From: JANYCG01 sp031431035
GTDB taxonomy: Bacteria > Pseudomonadota > Gammaproteobacteria > Burkholderiales > Burkholderiaceae_C
Direction of reading: 5' to 3'
Assembly (NCBI GenBank): GCA_031431035.1
Contig: JANPCR010000266.1
Coordinates: 1 to 6,002 of the forward strand
DNA length: 6,002 bases
Shown: positions 1 through 4,811 of the stretch, piece after piece
How the letters are laid out: each line of letters begins with the position of its first letter
Position numbering within the stretch: the stretch's first letter is position 1
The notes under the pieces: model-generated
What the model saw: the letters and a program-made list of their open reading frames with translations, nothing else
Database searches by the model: none
Told to the model about the DNA's origin: nothing
Position numbers and translations under genes: made by a program

Positions 1-403
1 TGAAATAGGGGCCAACACCTGCATTGACCGGGGTGCTCTGCAAGACACCGTGATTGAAGACGGTGTCAAGCTGGACAACTTGATTCAAATTGGGCACAAC
101 GTGCGCATTGGCAAACACACGGCGCTGGCCGGTTGCGTTGGCGTGGCGGGCAGCGCATCCATCGGCGCGCATTGCACGGTGGGCGGAGGAGCCGTGGTGT
201 TGGGGCACCTTGAAATTACCGACCACGTGAATATTTCAGCCGCCTCTGTGGTGACCCGGTCGATTCTGAAGCCTGGCACTTACACTGGTATTTATCCTAT
301 TGCGGACAATTTGGCCTGGGAAAAAAACGCAGCCACACTGAAGCAGTTGCATGCCCTGCGCGAGCGCATCAGAGACCTGGAGCGTTTGCTTGCAAAGACT
401 TGA
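1..403 (+). CDS. lpxD: LpxD, UDP-3-O-(3-hydroxyacyl)glucosamine N-acyltransferase, 3' part
   Basis: This is the C-terminal 133 residues of the third lipid A enzyme, which transfers a 3-hydroxyacyl chain from ACP to the 2-amino group of UDP-3-O-acylglucosamine in the cytoplasm. The frame is open from position 2 to the stop at 401-403. A GTG at 50 is internal, because the family motif EIGANTCIDRGAL lies upstream of it in the same frame. The visible part shows the end of the left-handed beta helix: hexapeptide repeats such as IQIGHN, VRIGKH, ASIGAH and CTVGGG. The His of IQIGHN (codon 95-97) matches catalytic His239 of E. coli LpxD, so roughly 207 residues lie upstream of the window. The last 30 or so residues are charged and helical, ending in RERIRDLERLLAKT, as in the family's C-terminal helical extension. 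fabZ follows after 18 nt. Identity is secure; only the 5' end is missing. Confidence 0.95.
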   Translation, partial: EIGANTCIDRGALQDTVIEDGVKLDNLIQIGHNVRIGKHTALAGCVGVAGSASIGAHCTVGGGAVVLGHLEITDHVNISAASVVTRSILKPGTYTGIYPIADNLAWEKNAATLKQLHALRERIRDLERLLAKT

Positions 404-421
404 AAATGAAATGATAAAACC

Positions 422-862
422 ATGATGGACATCCACCAAATTCTGAAACAACTGCCCCACCGTTATCCTTTTTTGCTGGTAGACCGGGTGCTTGAGCTGG
501 AAAAAGGCAAGCGCATCAAGGCGCTGAAAAATGTCACGGCCAACGAGCCTTTCTTTCAGGGTCATTTTCCAAAGCGGCCAGTGATGCCTGGTGTTCTGAT
601 GCTCGAAGCGCTGGCCCAGGCGGCAGCACTTTTGGCGTTTGACGCCCTGGACACCTCGCCCAGCGACGAAATGGTTTATTACTTTGCTGGCATCGACGGT
701 GCCAGGTTTAAGCGGCCGGTTGAACCGGGCGATCAACTGATTCTTGAGGTTGAGTTGGTGCGCATGAAAGTTGGCATCTTCAAATTCAATTCACGCGCCA
801 CCGTGGCTGGTGAATTGGCGGTTGAGGCTGAATTGACTTGTGCCATGCGCAAGATCACTTGA
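422..862 (+). CDS. fabZ: FabZ, 3-hydroxyacyl-ACP dehydratase
   Basis: This 146-residue hot-dog-fold enzyme dehydrates 3-hydroxyacyl-ACP to trans-2-enoyl-ACP in type II fatty acid synthesis. The N-terminal signature LPHRYPFLLVDRV is at residues 11-23. The active-site segment GHFPKRPVMPGVLMLEALAQ (residues 47-66) carries catalytic His48 and Glu62. Length is normal for FabZ and no residue is missing. The start is one of two adjacent ATGs (422 or 425); 422 is taken. No clear Shine-Dalgarno sequence precedes it. The spacer holds two tiny ATG frames: 406-414 (ATG AAA TGA), and 411-425, whose TGA overlaps the fabZ start, so coupling to upstream translation is possible but unproven. Its substrate pool is shared with the flanking lpxD and lpxA, which is the usual explanation for this conserved cluster. 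Confidence 0.97.
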   Translation: MMDIHQILKQLPHRYPFLLVDRVLELEKGKRIKALKNVTANEPFFQGHFPKRPVMPGVLMLEALAQAAALLAFDALDTSPSDEMVYYFAGIDGARFKRPVEPGDQLILEVELVRMKVGIFKFNSRATVAGELAVEAELTCAMRKIT

Positions 863-888
863 CCCCGGCCCTGTTGCAACCCAACGCC

Positions 889-911
889 AAAACGGCCCTC
901 GCGGCGTTTTT
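889..911 (+). terminator. Possible attenuator hairpin between fabZ and lpxA
   Basis: AAAAC (889-893), a bulged G at 894, and GCC (895-897) pair with GGC (903-905) and GTTTT (906-910) around the loop CTCGC, and the T run continues to 911. A competing stem pairs AACGCC (883-888) with GGCGTT (903-908). A second T-rich stretch lies at 917-923. The layout resembles a weak intrinsic terminator placed inside the operon, where it could lower lpxA-lpxB transcription relative to fabZ. The stem is short, so this is a candidate only. Confidence 0.3.
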
Positions 912-938
912 CAGTCCTTTTTTCTGGCAGATTGACCT

Positions 939-1733
939 TTGACCACGATTCACCCAACCGCCTTGGTTGATCCCTCTGCACAGCTTGACAGTTCCGTGAC
1001 CGTCGGGGCCTACACCTTGATTGGTCCGCACGTCAAAGTGGCCGAGGGCACCTCCATCGGGCCGCATTGCGTTATTGAAGGGCACACCACAATTGGCCGC
1101 AATAACCGGATCTTCCAATTCGTGTCATTGGGCTCAATTAACCAGGACTTGAAATATGCAGGGGAGCCCTGCGAGCTTGTCATTGGTGACCGAAACACCA
1201 TTCGCGAATACAGCACGTACCACATCGGCACGGTGCAGGGTGGTGGCATCACACGGCTTGGCGACGACAACTGGATGATGGCCTACACCCACCTGGCCCA
1301 CGATTGTCAGGTGGGCAATCACACCATATTTGCCAACAATGCGCAGATCGCCGGCCATGTGGTGGTGGGCGACTGGGCAATTCTTGGGGCCTACACCTGC
1401 GTCCACCAATTCGTGCGAATTGGTGCGCACGGCATGACAGCCATGGGCACGGTGTTGTTGGCCGACCAGCCGCCGTTTGTGATGAGCAGCGGTAACCCGG
1501 CGACCGCTCGCTCGATGAACACCGAAGGCTTGCGCCGCCGCGGTTTTGCGACCGAGCGCATTGCCAAGGTGAAGGCCATGCACAAAGCGCTTTACCGCGA
1601 TGACTTGACGCTGGTTCAGGCTCAAAGCCGAATTGCCGAGCTGGCCGTTGAAGAGCCCTTGGCGGGTCCCGATGTCGAAATGATGCTGTCCTTTCTCGCG
1701 CAGACCACACCGCAGCGCGGCATTGTGCGGTAA
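939..1733 (+). CDS. lpxA: LpxA, UDP-N-acetylglucosamine O-acyltransferase
   Basis: LpxA catalyses the first step of lipid A synthesis, moving a 3-hydroxyacyl chain from ACP to the 3-OH of UDP-GlcNAc; the active enzyme is a cytoplasmic trimer. The 264 residues fit the family. The start is TTG at 939: an in-frame stop lies at 933-935, and the product opens MTTIHPTALVDPSA, as expected. No strong ribosome binding site is visible. A hexapeptide-repeat beta helix fills roughly residues 5-185, with a helical C-terminus. Counterparts of E. coli active-site residues are present with an offset of 4: Lys72, His95, His118, catalytic His121 (in THLAHDC), His140, His156 and Arg200. The chain-length ruler position (E. 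coli Gly173) is Met169, as in Pseudomonas aeruginosa, which suggests a C10-type acyl donor. The 76-nt gap after fabZ holds a hairpin; lpxB follows 6 nt after the stop. Confidence 0.97.
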   Translation: MTTIHPTALVDPSAQLDSSVTVGAYTLIGPHVKVAEGTSIGPHCVIEGHTTIGRNNRIFQFVSLGSINQDLKYAGEPCELVIGDRNTIREYSTYHIGTVQGGGITRLGDDNWMMAYTHLAHDCQVGNHTIFANNAQIAGHVVVGDWAILGAYTCVHQFVRIGAHGMTAMGTVLLADQPPFVMSSGNPATARSMNTEGLRRRGFATERIAKVKAMHKALYRDDLTLVQAQSRIAELAVEEPLAGPDVEMMLSFLAQTTPQRGIVR

Positions 1734-1739
1734 TTCGGC

Positions 1740-2897
1740 GTGTCAGGTGTCAAGCTGACCTCAGGGCCGCAGATCGCCATGGTCGCGGGCGAAGCCTCGG
1801 GCGACCTTTTGGCTGCGCAGTTGATCAAAAACATGACCCCCGTTTGGCCTCAAATGGCCGTGCAAGGCATTGGTGGCCCTCACATGGCGCAGGCAGGACT
1901 CGAGGCCTGGTGGCCCAGCGAGAAACTGGCTGTGCGCGGCTATGTGGAAGTGTTACGCCATTACAAAGAAATCGTGGGTATCCGCAAGAGCCTGAAGCGC
2001 CGACTGCTGGCAAACCCACCCGACCTTTTCATTGGTGTTGATGCGCCAGATTTCAATTTGGATCTGGAGCGCGACCTCAAATCCAGCGGCATCAAAACTT
2101 TGCATTTCATTTGTCCCTCGGTGTGGGCTTGGCGGCCTGAGCGAATCGAGAAAATTCGGCAAAGCGTGAACCATGTGCTGTGCATTTTTCCGTTTGAGGT
2201 CGAATTGCTCGCGCAGCATTCGATTGCTGCCACCTACGTGGGGCACCCTTTGGCCAGCATGATCCCCCTGCACCCCGATAAAAGCGCCGCGCGGGTGGCT
2301 TTGGGGCTTGCGGCTGACGACTTCGTTTTGGCCGTTCTGCCAGGCAGCCGCTTATCAGAGATCGCCTACCTCGCCCATCGTTTTTTTCAGGCTGCAGCCT
2401 TGGTCAAGCGTGCTCGAGGGGGCGCCAAAATTGTGGTTCCAGCCATTCCAGCACTGTTTGACACGATTGTGCAGGCGGCCCACAAGGCGGGCGTCGAGCA
2501 AGACGTGCAAATACTTCACGGGCAGTCACATCAGGCTTTGGCAGCCTGCGATGTCACCCTGATCGCCAGCGGCACGGCGACGTTGGAGGCTGCCTTGTTC
2601 AAGCGCCCCATGGTGATTGCCTACAACATGAACTGGATTTCATGGCAAATCATGCAACGCAAAAAAATGCAACCCTGGGTCGGCCTGCCCAACATTTTGT
2701 GCCGCGAGTTTGTGGTCCCTGAATTCCTTCAAGACCAGGCGACGCCCGCCGCCCTGGCAGCAGCGGTTTTGCAATGGGCCGAGTCACCTGCGAAAATAGC
2801 TTCACTGCAAACCCGATTCACCGCACTGCACTCAGAATTGCACCGCGACACAGCCAAACTCGCCACCCATGCCATCCAAGACATCCTCAAAGCTTAA
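1740..2897 (+). CDS. lpxB: LpxB, lipid-A-disaccharide synthase
   Basis: LpxB is a membrane-associated glycosyltransferase (family GT19) that condenses UDP-2,3-diacylglucosamine with lipid X, giving the tetraacyl disaccharide 1-phosphate and UDP. The 385 residues match the usual length (E. coli, about 382). Visible motifs in order: VAGEASGDLL near residue 15; GVDAPDFN with Asp101, the counterpart of essential E. coli Asp98; SVWAWRPERI; GHPLA; LPGSR with Arg204, matching E. coli Arg201; and ASGTATLE near 276-283 in the UDP-binding half. The GTG at 1740 is chosen because it gives about ten residues before the first strand, as in homologues. An in-frame ATG at 1779 would start inside that strand. 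The gene begins 6 nt after lpxA and its 3' end overlaps rnhB by 29 nt, so expression is probably coupled on both sides. Confidence 0.96.
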   Translation: MSGVKLTSGPQIAMVAGEASGDLLAAQLIKNMTPVWPQMAVQGIGGPHMAQAGLEAWWPSEKLAVRGYVEVLRHYKEIVGIRKSLKRRLLANPPDLFIGVDAPDFNLDLERDLKSSGIKTLHFICPSVWAWRPERIEKIRQSVNHVLCIFPFEVELLAQHSIAATYVGHPLASMIPLHPDKSAARVALGLAADDFVLAVLPGSRLSEIAYLAHRFFQAAALVKRARGGAKIVVPAIPALFDTIVQAAHKAGVEQDVQILHGQSHQALAACDVTLIASGTATLEAALFKRPMVIAYNMNWISWQIMQRKKMQPWVGLPNILCREFVVPEFLQDQATPAALAAAVLQWAESPAKIASLQTRFTALHSELHRDTAKLATHAIQDILKA

Positions 2898-3504
2898 GCA
2901 AATTGCCCTGCGATGGGACGCCGTTGGCTTGGTGGCGGGCGTTGACGAGGCGGGCCGTGGCCCGTTGGCAGGCCCAGTTTTTGCCGCGGCCGTCATTTTG
3001 GACGCCCGCAACCCAATCAAGGGCCTCGCAGATTCCAAAACTCTGACCGCGTTGCGCCGCGAAAAACTGTTCGATGAAATTCGCGCCAAAGCTTTGTGCT
3101 TTTCCATTGCACAAGCCAGCGTTGAGGAAATCGACCAATTGAATATTTTGCAAGCCACATTGCTTGCCATGCGCCGGGCAGTAGAGGGCCTGCGGCTGCG
3201 CCCCGTCAAAGTGTTGGTTGACGGCAACCGTTTGCCCGTACTTGATGTGCTGGCGGAGGCCATCGTGCAGGGCGATGCCCTGGTACCAGCCATTTCAGCG
3301 GCCTCCATCCTGGCCAAAGTTCAGCGAGACGCCTGGTGCGCCCAGCTGGACCTGCAGTTTCCGCTTTATGGATTTGCAAAACACAAGGGCTATCCCACGC
3401 CGCAGCATTTGGCATCTTTGCGCGAGCACGGCGCTTGCGTGCAGCACAGAAAATCGTTCAAACCGGTGGCTGATACGTTTGGCCCGGCGGCAAAAACGCA
3501 TTAA
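2869..3504 (+). CDS. rnhB: RnhB, ribonuclease HII
   Basis: RNase HII cleaves the RNA strand of RNA-DNA hybrids and nicks 5' of single ribonucleotides in DNA, starting ribonucleotide excision repair. The 211 residues are normal for the bacterial type. The signature GVDEAGRGPLAGPV (residues 24-37) carries Asp26 and Glu27; Asp118 is in VDGN and Asp136 in QGDALVP. These four match the catalytic acidic residues of the family, with the conserved ISAASILAKVQRD segment at 142-154. The C-terminal GFAKHKGYPTPQHL is also typical. The ATG at 2869 lies inside lpxB, giving a 29-nt overlap, and no Shine-Dalgarno sequence is visible. A GTG at 2932 would leave almost nothing before the first catalytic residue and is less likely. 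The linkage to lpxB is common in Proteobacteria and does not imply a role in lipid A synthesis. Confidence 0.96.
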   Translation: MPSKTSSKLKQIALRWDAVGLVAGVDEAGRGPLAGPVFAAAVILDARNPIKGLADSKTLTALRREKLFDEIRAKALCFSIAQASVEEIDQLNILQATLLAMRRAVEGLRLRPVKVLVDGNRLPVLDVLAEAIVQGDALVPAISAASILAKVQRDAWCAQLDLQFPLYGFAKHKGYPTPQHLASLREHGACVQHRKSFKPVADTFGPAAKTH

Positions 3505-3596
3505 CTGAGGGCATCTGCGCAGCCCCGAAGGTCGTACAGAAACCAAAGTCAGTGCCACCCCTGACATCATTCAAGCACGCCTCACCTCGGCCTTTT

Positions 3597-4382
3597 ATGC
3601 AATCTTCAATTCAGCCCACTTTCGTCACCTCGCGAGACAACCCGTTGATGAAAGATTTGCGCAAATTGGCGTCAGACGCCACCGCTTACCGCAAGCAAGG
3701 CCGTGTCTGGTTGGAGGGCGATCACCTTTGTCGCGCCGTACTGGTTCGTGGGCTTCAACCCATGATGGCCGTGTTCGTGCAATCTTCATGGCCACTGGCG
3801 GCTGGGCAATTGGCGCTGGGCGCAACCCCCGTGGTGGTGGTCGCCGACAAAGTTTTCAATGAAATCAGCGGTCTAGAGTCCCCCGCTCCCATGGGCTTTG
3901 TGTTGGCATTGCCGCAGCTACCCAGCCTTGTGCCCCACGCGCACACCGTCATTCTGGATCGCGTGCAAGACGCAGGCAATGTCGGCTCGATTTTGCGCAG
4001 CGCGGCGGCATTTGGGTTCAGCCAGGTTCTGGCCCTCAAAGGAACAGCGGCGCTATGGTCGCCCAAAGTCTTGCGCTCTGGCATGGGCGCGCATTTTGGC
4101 CTGAATTTGATTGAAAGCCTTGATGTGTCAGCCCTTGGGGCGATGACCAGCCCCTTGGTGGTGACCAGTTCTCACACCGGTATCTTGCTGCAAGACCACG
4201 TATTGCCCAAACCCTGCGCTTGGGTCATGGGCCACGAAGGGCAGGGCGTTTGCGCTGAATTATTGGCCCGCGCGGCCATCAGCGTGCGCATTGGCCAGCC
4301 GGGTGGCGAAGAATCGCTCAACGTCGCTGCTGCAGCGGCAATTTGCCTGCACGCCAGCGCGGTCGGCAGTGCATCAGTTTAG
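3597..4382 (+). CDS. SpoU/TrmH-family RNA 2'-O-methyltransferase
   Basis: This 261-residue SPOUT methyltransferase uses S-adenosylmethionine to methylate a ribose 2'-OH in rRNA or tRNA. An N-terminal substrate-binding region of L30e-like type (TSRDNPLMKDLRKLAS, then GRVWLEGDHL) is followed by the knotted catalytic domain. Motif 1 is LDRVQDAGNVGSILRSAAAFG, with Asn128 and Arg134; motif 2 is VMGHEGQGV; motif 3 is EESLNVAAAAAICLH. The ATG at 3597 puts TSRDNP about ten residues from the N-terminus, as in homologues. A GTG at 3552 in the same frame would add 15 residues with no conserved look. Neither start has a clear ribosome binding site. The exact substrate cannot be read from sequence: RlmB, TrmH and TsnR types share these motifs, so no symbol is given. 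It lies 92 nt after rnhB and is probably the last gene of the operon. Confidence 0.9.
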   Translation: MQSSIQPTFVTSRDNPLMKDLRKLASDATAYRKQGRVWLEGDHLCRAVLVRGLQPMMAVFVQSSWPLAAGQLALGATPVVVVADKVFNEISGLESPAPMGFVLALPQLPSLVPHAHTVILDRVQDAGNVGSILRSAAAFGFSQVLALKGTAALWSPKVLRSGMGAHFGLNLIESLDVSALGAMTSPLVVTSSHTGILLQDHVLPKPCAWVMGHEGQGVCAELLARAAISVRIGQPGGEESLNVAAAAAICLHASAVGSASV

Positions 4383-4406
4383 ATTCGTGTTTGATCGCTG
4401 CATTTG

Positions 4407-4435
4407 CCCGTGAATCTGTCTGGACGGGTCGTTTT
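4407..4435 (+). terminator. Weak terminator candidate after the methyltransferase gene
   Basis: CCCGT (4407-4411) pairs with ACGGG (4424-4428) around a 12-nt loop, and TCG TTTT follows at 4429-4435. It begins 24 nt after the stop codon, where an operon end would be expected. A five-pair stem with a large loop and only four Ts is poor for an intrinsic terminator, so Rho-dependent ending or readthrough to the palindrome at 4567-4598 is equally possible. Confidence 0.25.
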
Positions 4436-4470
4436 AGTAGTTTCAGCGGCCTTGGTTGCGTAAGCTGGTC

Positions 4471-4536
4471 GTAACTATTTGCTATTATTTATATAGCAAA
4501 CTATTGAATATATTCGAGAGCTAGAGGCCTATTTTG
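4471..4536. repeat. Degenerate intergenic dispersed repeat, Comamonadaceae type
   Basis: The segment contains an 8-bp inverted repeat, TTTGCTAT (4478-4485) and ATAGCAAA (4493-4500), with a 7-nt loop. A 10-bp palindrome GAATATATTC (4506-4515) follows, then GAGCTAGAGGCCTATTTTG (4518-4536). The order CTATTATTT, TATAGC, second dyad, GCTAGAGGCC and TTTTG matches my recollection of a short palindromic repeat scattered between genes in Polaromonas, Rhodoferax and Acidovorax relatives. There the second dyad is usually GC-rich and ends in GCGCTAGAGGCC. Only one copy is in this window, so repetitiveness cannot be shown here. The inverted repeats are seen directly; the family link is from memory. Confidence 0.45.
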
Positions 4537-4553
4537 TTCTCATTTTCGCAATT

Positions 4554-4583
4554 TTGACAATTTTCAATCAAATTTACCACAAT
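4554..4583 (+). promoter_or_regulatory. Candidate upstream carA promoter overlapping the palindrome
   Basis: A perfect -35 box TTGACA (4554-4559) is followed after 18 bp by CACAAT (4578-4583), which matches four of six -10 positions. This weak -10 box sits at the centre of the 32-bp palindrome, so a protein bound to the palindrome would block it. The region is very AT-rich, which raises the chance of accidental promoter-like matches. Tandem promoters precede carAB in E. coli, so two here would not be surprising. Confidence 0.3.
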
Positions 4584-4598
4584 TGTGGTAAATTTGAT
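4567..4598. repeat. Perfect 32-bp palindrome upstream of carA
   Basis: The left half ATCAAATTTACCACAA (4567-4582) is exactly complementary to the right half (4583-4598), with no mismatch and no spacer. In RNA it would form a 14-bp, mostly A-U stem with an AAUU loop. CGTTTTTC follows at 4599-4606, so it could end transcription arriving from the methyltransferase gene. On the other strand no T run follows, so termination would be one-way. Alternatively it is an operator for a dimeric or tetrameric regulator, since it lies just upstream of the TATAAT box of carA and overlaps a possible earlier promoter. The palindrome is certain; its role is open. Confidence 0.9.
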
Positions 4599-4661
4599 CG
4601 TTTTTCAATCTTCTCCGGTTTTTTGCCTCAGGCGGCGCGGTCTTGCTCAAGAGGCTCACGC

Positions 4662-4667
4662 TATAAT
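4662..4667 (+). promoter_or_regulatory. -10 box of the likely main carA promoter
   Basis: TATAAT at 4662-4667 is a perfect sigma-70 -10 hexamer. The base context CGCTATAAT followed by a G run is common in strong betaproteobacterial promoters. The -35 is poor: with 17-bp spacing the hexamer is GGTCTT (4639-4644), and the better-looking TTGCTC (4643-4648) is only 13 bp away. A weak -35 fits a promoter needing an activator or modulated by regulators. Transcription would start near 4674, giving a leader of about 140 nt before carA. Confidence 0.6.
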
Positions 4668-4703
4668 CAGGGGCTGATCTAAACACATCGCCCCCAAGCG
4701 AAG

Positions 4704-4774
4704 CACAAGCTAAAACCCACCAACAACAGCACCCAAGTTAACGGCAGTTGGCACTCCAACCGTCACAGCTTGTG
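4704..4774 (+). promoter_or_regulatory. Structured 5' leader of carA
   Basis: CACAAGCT (4704-4711) is exactly complementary to AGCTTGTG (4767-4774), so the leader RNA can close an 8-bp stem. Inside it a hairpin pairs GTTGG (4747-4751) with CCAAC (4756-4760) around the loop CACT. That loop plus CC (CTCC, 4754-4757) could instead pair with the GGAG ribosome binding site at 4802-4805, so alternative folds affecting translation are conceivable. No ATG-started leader peptide and no terminator with a T run are present, which argues against classical attenuation. It does not match a riboswitch class that I recognise. Confidence 0.3.
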
Positions 4775-4801
4775 TCCGCTCGGGGCCTACCGTCACCATT
4801 C

Positions 4802-4806
4802 GGAGA
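4802..4806 (+). promoter_or_regulatory. Ribosome binding site deciding the carA GTG start
   Basis: GGAGA at 4802-4806 lies 5 nt before the GTG at 4812, good Shine-Dalgarno spacing. It is the clearest such site in the window and fixes the carA start, because the region has no ATG in frame. Confidence 0.75.
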
Positions 4807-4811
4807 ACCCA

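Noticed and set aside
236..736. A 166-codon open frame on the minus strand across the end of lpxD and most of fabZ
   Set aside because: It is antisense to two well-identified genes, its product is low in recognisable motifs, and it has no promoter or ribosome binding site.
2832..3317. A 161-codon minus-strand frame opposite lpxB and rnhB
   Set aside because: It mirrors the codon bias of rnhB, is rich in Ser, Arg and Ala without domain signatures, and lies opposite RNase HII catalytic motifs.
3552..3596. GTG at 3552 as start of the RNA methyltransferase
   Set aside because: It adds 15 unconserved residues and has no ribosome binding site. The ATG at 3597 gives the N-terminus expected for the family, though this is not fully decided.
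4503..4518. TTGAATATATTCGA as an ArgR box before carA
   Set aside because: The ARG box has four bases between TGAAT and ATTCA. Here only two separate GAAT and ATTC, and a second adjacent box is lacking. It fits better as part of the degenerate repeat.
4383..4811. A small gene, tRNA or regulatory RNA in the intergenic region
   Set aside because: No frame with a start, ribosome binding site and protein-like composition was seen on either strand, and no cloverleaf or T-loop sequence was found.
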